Shown here piece after piece: positions 54,291 through 62,658 of a stretch of 64,000 nt of DNA. This stretch comes from Nocardia vaccinii NBRC 15922. Lineage in GTDB: Bacteria; Actinomycetota; Actinomycetes; Mycobacteriales; Mycobacteriaceae. How positions within the stretch are numbered: position 1 is the stretch's first letter; each line of letters opens with the position of its first letter. The stretch lies in contig NZ_BDCC01000021.1 in the NCBI RefSeq assembly GCF_001613305.1, positions 1 to 64,000 of the forward strand. The letters are read 5' to 3'. The notes under the pieces were generated by a model. That model did not search any database. It had not been told where the DNA came from and saw nothing but the letters and a program-made list of their open reading frames with translations. The position numbers were made by a program, and so were the translations under genes.

Positions 54291-54994
54291 TGGTCCAGCA
54301 GGGTGCCGCCGAACCGTCCACCTCGCGACGGCGCGAGGTGCGCGCCGCGCTCTGGGTCGTGCTCGCGGTGCTGCTGGTCAGCGCGCTCGGCGGCGCGGTG
54401 TGGGCGGCGCTGGCCCCGACCGAACGGGTTCTCGTGGTACAGCCCGGACGCGGTGCGGCGCTGACGGGGGAGAGCGGTCACCGCTTCGACGCGATCGCCC
54501 TGTTCGTTTGCATCGCCATGGTGGCCGGGGTGCTGACCGCCGCGGCGGTGTGGCGGTTGCGCCGGGTGCGCGGTCCGATCGCGCAGTGCGCCTTGCTGTT
54601 CGGTTCACTGGCCGGCGCGGAGCTGATGTCCTGGTCCGGTGAACTGGTGGCACGGTGGATGCATCCGCACTCGTCGAACCCGCCCCTGCACACCATCGTC
54701 GCGATGCCGCCCGCGGTCGACGGCTGGCGCACCCTCATCGCTCACTGGATCCACTCCGACCTCTCCGCGGGCGCGTGGACGGTCGTCATGGTTCAGCCGT
54801 TGTTCGCGGCCCTGGTGATCCTGCTCCTGGCCGCCCTGAGTACCTCCGAAGATCTCGGTGTGGGCGGACCGGCCGAGCCGGCCGACGACCGCGCCTACAC
54901 CTCCGGCATCTCCTACGGCCCCTATGGCACGCCGGTGTCCAACAGCAGCGTCTCCCTGGATCGCACCGGTCCGTTCGAGGGCGCCGACCGCTGA
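54290..54994 (+). CDS. DUF2567 membrane protein
   Basis: A 234-residue membrane protein corresponding to the DUF2567 family (Rv1591-like), placed just as in mycobacteria after bioB-bsaP. Hydrophobic helices are at about residues 20-41, 70-90, 100-115 and 164-182 (VMVQPLFAALVILLLAAL). The extracytoplasmic loop between helices 1 and 2 and the C-terminal Gly/Ser/Tyr-rich tail (SGISYGPYGTPVSNSSVS) are polar. The function is unknown. Its close coupling to bsaP (TGATG overlap) hints at a role linked to biotin, but this is only contextual. Confidence 0.85.
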   Translation: MVQQGAAEPSTSRRREVRAALWVVLAVLLVSALGGAVWAALAPTERVLVVQPGRGAALTGESGHRFDAIALFVCIAMVAGVLTAAAVWRLRRVRGPIAQCALLFGSLAGAELMSWSGELVARWMHPHSSNPPLHTIVAMPPAVDGWRTLIAHWIHSDLSAGAWTVVMVQPLFAALVILLLAALSTSEDLGVGGPAEPADDRAYTSGISYGPYGTPVSNSSVSLDRTGPFEGADR

Positions 54995-55206
54995 ACAACC
55001 GCTGGCCGATGCTTGCCGGGTAATTCAGACCGGCATTGCGCTGTTCGCGACTCGACGATCCTGATGCCCGTGTCGTGTGGCCCGAACATCTCGTCGCGAT
55101 CCTTCGGCCTCGGAGCACCCTGTCCGCAGGGAATTCGATGGCCCTCCCGCATGTCGGCGGTTACCGTGAAAACGAAGGCCGACAACGAGTGGAAAGGAGG
55201 TCGGTG

Positions 55207-55392
55207 ATGAACAACACTCGCGATCACGCCCGCTCGGCGGACCAGGCGACCGAACGCCCTGCCGAACGCGCCGACCTCACCGCCTGGCGCGCCCGCCACG
55301 AACTGCGCAGATCCAGTGCCGCGCAACCGATTGCGAGCAAGCGCGCCTACCGTCGCACGACCAAGCACCGCAAGCGGGATGCAGAGCGCTGA
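55207..55392 (+). CDS. Small basic protein of unknown function
   Basis: A 61-residue, very Arg/Ala-rich polypeptide (NNTRDHARSADQATERPAERADLTAWRARHELRRSS...RRTTKHRKRDAER). The strongest argument for it is an AAAGGAGGTC ribosome-binding site at the ideal distance from ATG 55207. No domain is recognised. The basic C-terminus would suit nucleic-acid binding. Confidence 0.55.
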   Translation: MNNTRDHARSADQATERPAERADLTAWRARHELRRSSAAQPIASKRAYRRTTKHRKRDAER

Positions 55393-55652
55393 CCGACAGG
55401 TGTCCGGGTGGCTCGGCGGCGGAGACTATTTCGATCGCTCCCGAACGCGCGCGGGCCGGCGCATCGTCCCGATGCCTGTCGGCCGGGCAGAGGTCGGCGC
55501 CCCGCACCGGCCGAGGCGATCGACCCCATTCCGGGCGGCCTACCGCTGCGGAGCGGATGGGGAGATCCCGGTATCGGTGACGCGGCCGGAGTCCGTCCGC
55601 GTGTCCGGGTGGGATCGGCAGGTCGGAGCACGCGGAGGTATAGAACTGTTGA

Positions 55653-56849
55653 ATGGCCGATGATCTGCTCGATCGTGCTCGTGCGGTGCTCCGGGACGCG
55701 CCCGTGGTGGACGGGCACAACGACCTGCCGTGGGCGATGCGCTCGCATGTGCGTTACGACCTGGACGCGCTGGATCTGGCAGCGGACCGGTCCGGGGTTC
55801 TGCACACCGATCTGAACAGGCTGCGGGCCGGTGGGGTCGGTGCCCAGTTCTGGTCGGTGTATGTGCCGTCGAGCCTGGCGGGGGAGCGGGCGGTGAGTGC
55901 GACGCTCGAGCAGATCGACTTCGTTCGGGCGTTGATCGCCCGGTATCCGGAGCGGTTGCGGGCGGCGTTCGGCGCGGAGGATATGGAAGCCGCGCGGGCG
56001 CAGGGGAGGATCGCCTCCCTGATGGGCGCCGAGGGCGGGCACAGCATCGACTGTTCGCTGGCTACCTTGCGGTCGCTGTATCTGCTGGGTGTGCGGTACC
56101 TGACGTTGACCCACAACGACAATGTGCCGTGGGCGGATTCGGCCACCGATGAGCCCAAGGCGCACGGGCTCACCCGATTCGGGCAGGAGGTGGTGCGCGA
56201 GATGAATCGGCTCGGCATGCTGGTCGACCTGTCCCACGTCTCGGGCGACACCATGCGCGCCACGCTCGCGATATCACGAGCGCCGGTGATCTTCTCCCAT
56301 TCGTCGGCGCGGGCGCTGTGCGATCACCCGCGCAACATTCCCGACGATGTGCTGAAATCGTTGTCCGCCAACGGCGGCGTGGCGATGGTGACCTTCGTTC
56401 CGCAGTTCGTCCTGCCCGCCGCGACTCGATGGGTCGTGAACGCGGACGCGAATATGCGTGCGAACGGTTTCCACCCGCTCGATACCGGCCCGGCCGCGAT
56501 GGCCTGTCAGCGGGCGTTCGAGGCCGCGAACCCGCGCCCGGTGCCGACGGTGGCCGATGTGGCCGACCACGTCGATCATGTGCGGGAGGCGGCCGGGCTC
56601 GACCATGTCGGCCTCGGCGGGGATTTCGACGGAATCGCCTTCGTCACAGCGGGTCTGGACGATGTATCCGGATATCCGAACCTGATCGCCGAACTGCTCG
56701 AACGCGGTTGGTCGACGTCCGATCTGGGAAAACTCACCTGGCACAACGCCGTTCGAGTGCTACGCGATGCCGAGGACGTCGCCCGCGAACTGCGGCGCAC
56801 CCACGCGCCGTCGATCGCGACCATCGATCAACTCGACGGAAACAACTGA
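55653..56849 (+). CDS. Membrane dipeptidase-type peptidase (M19)
   Basis: A 398-residue renal-dipeptidase-like metallohydrolase. The zinc-site motifs are in order: PVVDGHNDLPWAM (HxD, residues about 19-26), MGAEGGHSIDCSLATLRSLYLLGVRYLTLTHND (bridging Glu), LVDLSHVS, IFSHSSARALCDHPRN and DHVGLGGDFDG. It hydrolyses dipeptides, often with a D-residue at the C-side. No signal peptide is seen, unlike the mammalian enzyme, so it is cytoplasmic. It is single and converges on the DedA gene. Confidence 0.92.
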   Translation: MADDLLDRARAVLRDAPVVDGHNDLPWAMRSHVRYDLDALDLAADRSGVLHTDLNRLRAGGVGAQFWSVYVPSSLAGERAVSATLEQIDFVRALIARYPERLRAAFGAEDMEAARAQGRIASLMGAEGGHSIDCSLATLRSLYLLGVRYLTLTHNDNVPWADSATDEPKAHGLTRFGQEVVREMNRLGMLVDLSHVSGDTMRATLAISRAPVIFSHSSARALCDHPRNIPDDVLKSLSANGGVAMVTFVPQFVLPAATRWVVNADANMRANGFHPLDTGPAAMACQRAFEAANPRPVPTVADVADHVDHVREAAGLDHVGLGGDFDGIAFVTAGLDDVSGYPNLIAELLERGWSTSDLGKLTWHNAVRVLRDAEDVARELRRTHAPSIATIDQLDGNN

Positions 56850-56894
56850 GCGACAACCGATTCGGCACTCGACCGACTCGGGTGGCCGGCGCGC

Positions 56895-57554
56895 TCAATG
56901 CGGTTCGTGCGCGGACCCCTCATGGGTGGTCTCGTACTCCGCCTCGATCACCTTGGCGTGGCGCCGCTCGCGCACCTTCCACACGATCAGGCCGATGATC
57001 ACGATGGCCACCACCGCGATGGTCATGCCGCGGCCCACGGTCGAGGCGAGTTTCTCGTAGGACTGACCCGCGAGATATCCGAGCACCACGAATGTGGCGC
57101 CCCAGACGATGCCGCCGGTGGCGTTGTAGGCGAGGAACCGGCCATAGGGCATCCGGGAGGTGCCGACCAGCGCGGGCATCACCGCGCGGAAGAACGCCGT
57201 GAACCGGCCCAGGAACACCGCCCAGCCGCCGCGGCGAGCCAGGAAGTCCTGGGCGCGATCGAGTCGTCCCCGGTAGCGATCCAGCATCGACATCCCCAGC
57301 AGTCGCGTGCCGAAATGCTTGCCGACCTCATACCCCACACTGTCTCCGACGATGGCGGCCACGATCACCAGCACGATCATCGCCCACAGCTGCACATGCC
57401 CCTGACTGGCCGCGACCCCGCCCAGCACCGCCGCCGTCTCGCCCGGAATGACGAAACCGACGAAGATGGCGTCCTCGGCGAACACCAGCAAACCCACGGT
57501 CAGATAGACCCATACCGGTGCGATCTCCAGGATCCGCTGCATCAGCGAGTTCAT
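56895..57554 (-). CDS. DedA-family membrane protein
   Basis: A 219-residue VTT/SNARE-associated (DedA) membrane protein with about five helices. The signatures FVIPGETAAVLGGVAASQG and the reentrant-loop region FLGRFTAFFRAVMPALVGTSRMPYGRF, with conserved Gly/Arg, are present. Bacterial DedA proteins act as lipid carrier (undecaprenyl phosphate or phospholipid) transporters or flippases. ATG 57554 is chosen; the longer upstream frame is Arg/Pro-rich and unlike the family. The tail is His/Glu-rich and cytoplasmic. Confidence 0.9.
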   Translation of the reverse strand: MNSLMQRILEIAPVWVYLTVGLLVFAEDAIFVGFVIPGETAAVLGGVAASQGHVQLWAMIVLVIVAAIVGDSVGYEVGKHFGTRLLGMSMLDRYRGRLDRAQDFLARRGGWAVFLGRFTAFFRAVMPALVGTSRMPYGRFLAYNATGGIVWGATFVVLGYLAGQSYEKLASTVGRGMTIAVVAIVIIGLIVWKVRERRHAKVIEAEYETTHEGSAHEPH

Positions 57555-57845
57555 GTGGGCAACGGTACCCGGCCGCGGAAGCGCACCGTGCGGCACGCAA
57601 CAGGACAATTCGCCCATTCGGACGATCGGCGATCGCAGCGGTGGAGTTGACGTCACCGGCCGCTCGCCGCGCGGTGGATGCCCGCATTCACCCGGACCGT
57701 GGACAGCGGATATGCCGGTGCGGCCGGAGGGGCGCGAGCGCCGCCGGAGGGCGGGCGGGGTGCGTGGCCCCGCTCGCATCGTGGAAACGCAACCGATAGC
57801 CAAACGATTGCTTACCGGTTGCGGATATATCGATACCGGGTTTGC

Positions 57846-58604
57846 TCAGGTGGGCGGGCGCAGGGCGGCGAACTCGTCGGTGACGCGCAGTCCGTCGTCG
57901 GTGAAGCGGTACAGGGCGGCGGGGCGGCCGCCGGATTTGCCGGGGGTGGAGGTGGCGCCCGTCGGGGTGATCACCTTGCGGCGGCTCAGGACTCGTTGCA
58001 GATTCGTCGTATCGACTTCGTAACCCAGTGCCGCGCAATAGATTTCGCGCAGGGTGGACATGGTGAAACGTGCCGGGGCAAGGGCGAAGGCGATATTGGT
58101 GTAGGACAGCTTGGCGGCCAGGCGTGTGCGGGCGTGCCGCACGACGGTGCCGTGATCGAAGGACATCGCGGGCAGGGCCGAGACCGGATACCAGCGGGTA
58201 TCGTCCGGCAGCTGCGGGTCGGCGGTCAGCGGCACCAGGCCGAGGTAAGCCGAGGCGATGCGCCGCGGCGGCGGCACCCGGTTCGGGTCGCTGAACACCC
58301 AGACCTGCTCGAGATGGGAAACCTCACGCACGTCGACCTTCTCCGCGAGCTGGCGGCGGGCCGAGAAATCCAGGTCCTCGTCGTCGCGCAACCGCCCGCC
58401 CGGCAGTGACCAGGTGCCGGTCTGCGGTTCCATCGCCCGTTGCCACAGCAGTACCCCGAGTTCGGTGTGCCAGCCGGATGCCGATCGGGGCGCATCGGGG
58501 TCGACCGGCTCGTTGCTGGCCTGACCTGCGGTGACGGTGTCGCGGAAGCGACGAACTTGGAACACCGCGGTAAGCGATTCGTGAATGGTGCTACTATGGG
58601 GCAC
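57846..58604 (-). CDS. nrtR: NrtR Nudix-type repressor of NAD synthesis
   Basis: A 252-residue NrtR protein. The N-terminal Nudix domain includes GVLLWQRAMEPQTGTWSLPGGRLRDDEDLDFSARRQLAEKV; the Nudix box is partly degenerate (ARRQLAEKV instead of REL-EE), as usual in NrtR, which binds ADP-ribose rather than cleaving it efficiently. The C-terminal winged helix is at STLREIYCAALGYEVDTTNLQRVLSRRKVI. It diverges from nadA across a 23-bp palindrome. A TATAAT box ends 7 nt before GTG 58604, so the mRNA is probably leaderless. Its ortholog in M. tuberculosis is Rv1593c (as I recall). Confidence 0.9.
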   Translation of the reverse strand: MPHSSTIHESLTAVFQVRRFRDTVTAGQASNEPVDPDAPRSASGWHTELGVLLWQRAMEPQTGTWSLPGGRLRDDEDLDFSARRQLAEKVDVREVSHLEQVWVFSDPNRVPPPRRIASAYLGLVPLTADPQLPDDTRWYPVSALPAMSFDHGTVVRHARTRLAAKLSYTNIAFALAPARFTMSTLREIYCAALGYEVDTTNLQRVLSRRKVITPTGATSTPGKSGGRPAALYRFTDDGLRVTDEFAALRPPT

Positions 58605-58627
58605 GTTTTCGATTATAAGTCGAAAAC
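58605..58627. promoter_or_regulatory. NrtR operator with overlapping promoter
   Basis: GTTTTCGA-N7-TCGAAAAC, a 23-bp palindrome, abuts the GTG of nrtR. It contains the minus-strand hexamer TATAAT (58617 to 58612), 7 nt from that GTG. On the plus strand a TACTAT at 58592-58597 could be the -10 of nadA. One operator would thus cover both start sites. Confidence 0.75.
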
Positions 58628-58683
58628 CGGTTGGATGCGAAATCGGCGCGAACGCCGATGGCGCGAGAGTGAGGAGCCATGCC

Positions 58684-59709
58684 ATGGCGACGATGACGTT
58701 GACCGGGCGGGTCGCGGACGGCCCGTCGGGATTCACGGGTGTCGAGGCGACCCCGGAGTGGGCGGCGGAGATCAAGCGACTCGCACGCGAGCGCAACGCG
58801 ACGATCCTGGCGCACAACTACCAGCTGCCCGAGATCCAGGACGTCGCCGATCACGTCGGTGACTCGCTGGCGCTGTCCCGCATTGCCGCCGAGGCGCCCG
58901 AGGACACGATCGTGTTCTGCGGCGTGCACTTCATGGCCGAGACCGCGAAGATCCTGAGCCCGGACAAGACCGTGCTGATCCCGGATCAGCGTGCGGGCTG
59001 CTCACTGGCCGATTCCATCTCGGCCGATGAACTACGCGAATGGAAGGCCGAACACCCTGGGGCGCTGGTGGTTTCGTATGTGAACACCACCGCCGCGGTG
59101 AAGGCGCTCACCGATATCTGCTGCACCTCGTCGAACGCCGTCGACGTGGTCGCCTCCATCGATCCGGACCGCGAGGTGCTGTTCCTGCCCGACCAGTTCC
59201 TCGGCGCACACGTCAAGCGCGTGACCGGCCGGGAGAACATGCACATCTGGGCGGGCGAATGCCACGTGCACGCGGGCATCAACGGTGACGAGCTGACCGA
59301 ACAGGCCCGCACCCACCCGGACGCGGAACTGTTCGTGCATCCCGAATGCGGTTGTGCCACATCGGCGTTGTACCTCGCGGGCGAGGGCGCCTTCCCGGCC
59401 GATCGGGTGCACATCCTGTCCACCGGCGGCATGATCGATGCCGCGAAGGCCGCGACCTCGCGCGAGGTGCTGGTCGCCACCGAGATCGGCATGCTGCATC
59501 AGCTGCGCAAGGCCGCGCCCGGCGTCGATTTCCAGGCCGTGAACGATCGCGCCTCGTGCAAGTACATGAAGATGATCACCCCGGCGGCGCTGCTGCGCTG
59601 CCTGGTCGAGAATCGTGACGAAGTGCACGTCGACCCGGAAACCGCTGCGGCGGGCCGTGATTCGGTGTTGCGCATGATCGCCATCGGCAATCCGGGCGGT
59701 GGGGAGTGA
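58684..59709 (+). CDS. nadA: Quinolinate synthase
   Basis: A 341-residue 4Fe-4S enzyme that condenses iminoaspartate and dihydroxyacetone phosphate to quinolinate. Cluster ligands are expected in RAGCSLADS, DICCTSSNAV and VHPECGCATSAL. The start of domain 1 (ATILAHNYQLPEIQDVADHVGDSL) is typical. ATG 58684 follows GAGGAG by 7 nt. It is the first gene of nadA-nadB-nadC, downstream of the NrtR operator. Confidence 0.95.
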   Translation: MATMTLTGRVADGPSGFTGVEATPEWAAEIKRLARERNATILAHNYQLPEIQDVADHVGDSLALSRIAAEAPEDTIVFCGVHFMAETAKILSPDKTVLIPDQRAGCSLADSISADELREWKAEHPGALVVSYVNTTAAVKALTDICCTSSNAVDVVASIDPDREVLFLPDQFLGAHVKRVTGRENMHIWAGECHVHAGINGDELTEQARTHPDAELFVHPECGCATSALYLAGEGAFPADRVHILSTGGMIDAAKAATSREVLVATEIGMLHQLRKAAPGVDFQAVNDRASCKYMKMITPAALLRCLVENRDEVHVDPETAAAGRDSVLRMIAIGNPGGGE

Positions 59710-59740
59710 GTGTCCCCGATCCCGAGAGTGGACAACCCCG

Positions 59741-61405
59741 ATGAGCGGCCCGGTGATCCGGTGGGAGGCCGAGGCGGATCTGGTGGTGATCGGTGGCGGC
59801 GTCGCGGGCCTGACCGCGGCCCGCACCGCCTCACTGTGCGGACTGCGGGTGCTCACCCTGAGCAAGGGCGGGCCCTCGGACACCTCCACCCAGTACGCGC
59901 AGGGCGGCATCGCCGTCGTCGCGCCGCACGGGGATTCGGTGGAATCCCACGTCGAGGACACGGTCGTGGCCGGTGTGGGCCTGTGCGATCCCGAGGCGGT
60001 GCGGTCGATCGTCGAGGGCGGCCGCGGTGCCGTGGCGGCGCTGACCGATCTGGGCGCGGTCTTCGATCTCGGCCGGGACGGCGAGGTGTCGCGCACCCGC
60101 GAGGGCGGGCACAGCACCCGGCGCATCATTCACGCCGGTGGTGATGCCACCGGTGCGGAGGTGCAGCGCGCGTTGAATGCGGCGGGTCTGCCCGTGCTGT
60201 TCGGTGCGGCCGCGGTGCGGATCGTCACCGGTATGCGCGGGGTTCAGGGCGTTGTCGCGGTGTCGGACAAGGGGTTCGGTGTCGTGCACGCGCCCGCGGT
60301 ACTGCTGGCCACCGGTGGCCTCGGGCAGTTGTACGCCTGCAGCACCAATCCGCCCGGCGCTACCGCCGATGGGATCGCGCTGGCCCTGCGGGCCGGTGCC
60401 ACCGTCGCGGACCTGGAATTCGTCCAGTTCCATCCGACCGTCCTGTTCACCCGGGGCGGTCTGGGACGGCGACCGCTGATCAGCGAGGCCGTGCGCGGCG
60501 AGGGTGCGAAACTCGTCGATTCCCTGGGGGATTCGGTGACCGAAGGCGTGCATCCGCGCGGCGATCTCGCGCCTCGTGATGTGGTCTCACGGGCGATCGC
60601 GGCCCGGTTGCGTGCGCTGGGAACCGATCACGTGTTCCTCGACGCCCGCGCGATCGGCGGTTTCCCGCAACGGTTTCCGACGATCACGGCCTCGTGCCTC
60701 GCGGCCGGAATCGATCCGAGCGCGGATCTGATTCCGGTCGCACCGGCCGCGCACTACCAGTGCGGCGGGATCGTCACCGACACCCACGGCCGCACAACCG
60801 TGCCCGGCCTCTACGCCGCGGGCGAGGTCGCCCGCACCGGCCTGCACGGAGCCAATCGGCTGGCATCCAACAGCCTGCTCGAGGGGCTGGTCGTGGGCGA
60901 GCGCGCCGGCGCTGCGGCCGCGGAGCGGCTCGGCGAACCGGGGCGCGTCGGTGACATCGGTGACTGGGAGCTTCCGTACGCCGACCGGAAGTTGTTGCAG
61001 GAGTTGATGACCGAGAACGCCGGAGTGGTGCGCGACGGTGACGGCCTGCGCGGGGCCGTGCTGCGGCTGCTGCATCTGCTGAACGAGCGCGATGGCGGGA
61101 TTCGCGCCCTGCCCGCGGATCTTCCGGAGCTCGTCAGCGACCCGGTGGAGACTCACGACGTCAGCGGAGTCGTCACGCATATCGAGGATGCCGCCCTGAC
61201 CCTCACCGCCCGCGCCATGCTGCTCGCGGCGGGCGCTCGCACCGAGAGCCGCGGTTGCCACACCCGGTCCGATCATCCCGATACCCGCGACGACCTCCGA
61301 CGCTGCATTCCGGTGCGCCTGGGCCCGGACGGCCGTCCGCAGCTGGTCGCCGCCGGCGCCGAGCTCGACACCGAGTGGGGCGCGCCGGTGCCGAGGGCGT
61401 CATGA
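59741..61405 (+). CDS. nadB: L-aspartate oxidase
   Basis: A 554-residue flavoprotein of the succinate dehydrogenase flavoprotein family that oxidises L-aspartate to iminoaspartate for NadA. It has the FAD dinucleotide motif LVVIGGGVAGLTAARTA (residues 14-30), STQYAQGGIAVV, HTLR-equivalent GGHSTRRIIHAGGDATGAEV, and PAAHYQCGGIVTDTHGRTTVPGLYAAGEVARTGLHGANRLASNSLLEGLV. The start is ATG 59741, 31 nt after nadA. FAD is the expected cofactor, reoxidised by O2 or fumarate. Confidence 0.95.
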   Translation: MSGPVIRWEAEADLVVIGGGVAGLTAARTASLCGLRVLTLSKGGPSDTSTQYAQGGIAVVAPHGDSVESHVEDTVVAGVGLCDPEAVRSIVEGGRGAVAALTDLGAVFDLGRDGEVSRTREGGHSTRRIIHAGGDATGAEVQRALNAAGLPVLFGAAAVRIVTGMRGVQGVVAVSDKGFGVVHAPAVLLATGGLGQLYACSTNPPGATADGIALALRAGATVADLEFVQFHPTVLFTRGGLGRRPLISEAVRGEGAKLVDSLGDSVTEGVHPRGDLAPRDVVSRAIAARLRALGTDHVFLDARAIGGFPQRFPTITASCLAAGIDPSADLIPVAPAAHYQCGGIVTDTHGRTTVPGLYAAGEVARTGLHGANRLASNSLLEGLVVGERAGAAAAERLGEPGRVGDIGDWELPYADRKLLQELMTENAGVVRDGDGLRGAVLRLLHLLNERDGGIRALPADLPELVSDPVETHDVSGVVTHIEDAALTLTARAMLLAAGARTESRGCHTRSDHPDTRDDLRRCIPVRLGPDGRPQLVAAGAELDTEWGAPVPRAS

Positions 61406-61499
61406 CACCGGGCGCGCGGACGCCGGGCCGGCAGGTCGTCGACCGGCTGGACGCCGGGCGGATCGATCGGCCATACGATACGAATGCAGGAGTACACCG

Positions 61500-62360
61500 A
61501 TGACCTTGGATCCCGGACTCGATCGCGAGGAGATCCGCACCCTGATCCGCACCGCGCTGGACGAGGACCTGCGGTACGGGCCCGATATCACCACGGCCGC
61601 AACGGTTCCCGAACAGGCCGTGGTGAAGGCGGCGATGTCCTCGCGCCAGTCGGGCACCGTCGCCGGTATCGATGTCGGACTGCTGGTTCTGGACGAGGTG
61701 ATCGGTGCGGCGAACTACGAGGTCACCGACCGGGTGCTCGACGGCACCCGGGTCGCGCCCGGTGACACCGTGCTGAGCGTGGTCGCCCCGACCCGCGGCC
61801 TGCTCACCGCCGAGCGCACCATGCTCAATCTGGTGACCCACCTGTCCGGCATCGCCACCGCGACCGCCGCCTGGGTGGACGCTGTCTCGGGCACCGAATG
61901 CCGCATCCGCGACAGCCGGAAGACCTTGCCGGGCATGCGTTCCCTGCAGAAGTACGCGGTGCGCGCCGGTGGCGGGGTCAACCACCGGATGGGCCTCGGT
62001 GACGCGGCGCTGATCAAGGACAACCACGTGGTCGCCGCCGGATCGGTGGTGGCGGCCCTGCAGGCGGTCCGCGCGCTGGCCCCCGATATTCCTTGCGAGG
62101 TCGAGGTGGACACCCTCGAACAACTCGACGCCATCCTGGAGCACGACGTGGAACTCGTTCTGCTGGACAACTTCCCGCTGTGGGCCACCCAGGCCGCCGT
62201 GCAGCGCCGCAACGACCGCGCCCCGCGGACGAAACTCGAATCCTCGGGCGGGCTTTCGCTCGAGACGGCCGCCGAATACGCCGCCACCGGCGTGGACTAC
62301 CTCGCCGTCGGCGCACTGACCCACTCCGTTCGCGTCCTCGACCTCGGCCTGGACATGTAG
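61500..62360 (+). CDS. nadC: Nicotinate-nucleotide pyrophosphorylase (carboxylating)
   Basis: A 286-residue quinolinate phosphoribosyltransferase that makes nicotinate mononucleotide. The substrate-binding motif CRIRDSRKTLPGMRSLQKYAVRAGGGVNHRMGLGDAALIKDNH (residues about 138-180) and LLDNFPLWATQAAV are conserved. It ends TGVDYLAVGALTHSVRVLDLGLDM. ATG 61500 lies 95 nt after the nadB stop, the largest gap in the operon. With nadA and nadB it completes de novo NAD precursor synthesis from aspartate. Confidence 0.95.
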   Translation: MTLDPGLDREEIRTLIRTALDEDLRYGPDITTAATVPEQAVVKAAMSSRQSGTVAGIDVGLLVLDEVIGAANYEVTDRVLDGTRVAPGDTVLSVVAPTRGLLTAERTMLNLVTHLSGIATATAAWVDAVSGTECRIRDSRKTLPGMRSLQKYAVRAGGGVNHRMGLGDAALIKDNHVVAAGSVVAALQAVRALAPDIPCEVEVDTLEQLDAILEHDVELVLLDNFPLWATQAAVQRRNDRAPRTKLESSGGLSLETAAEYAATGVDYLAVGALTHSVRVLDLGLDM

Positions 62361-62658
62361 CCGAGCCGGGCGGTCACCGGACGTCCTGGCCGATCTCGAT
62401 ATCGCCGACGACAGTCCCGATCAGGCCGCCCGGCTGTACGAATGTCTCGCCCAGTCGCTACCGCAACCCGCCGATCACACCCCGCGCCGACCGGCTTGGC
62501 CGAGCCGATCGGCGCGCCTCGGGGGACCTCGCGGTGGCGCGGATCCTCGCGGGCGGGCGCGAGGCCACCCGGCGGGCGCTGCACGGATGGGCGGCTACGG
62601 TGGCCGGAGAACCGCGCTGTGTTGGTTCGCGGACCGGATCGTGCGCGAAATACCTGAG
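62361..62658. other. Possible relic of an unidentified coding sequence
   Basis: About 300 bp after nadC. One frame reads VLADLDIADDSPDQAARLYECLAQSLPQ from 62383, and another continues near 62510 with GDLAVARILAGGREATRRALHGWAATVAGE. Both look protein-like but lie in different frames, and no start codon with a ribosome site is seen. I cannot name the family. Confidence 0.3.
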
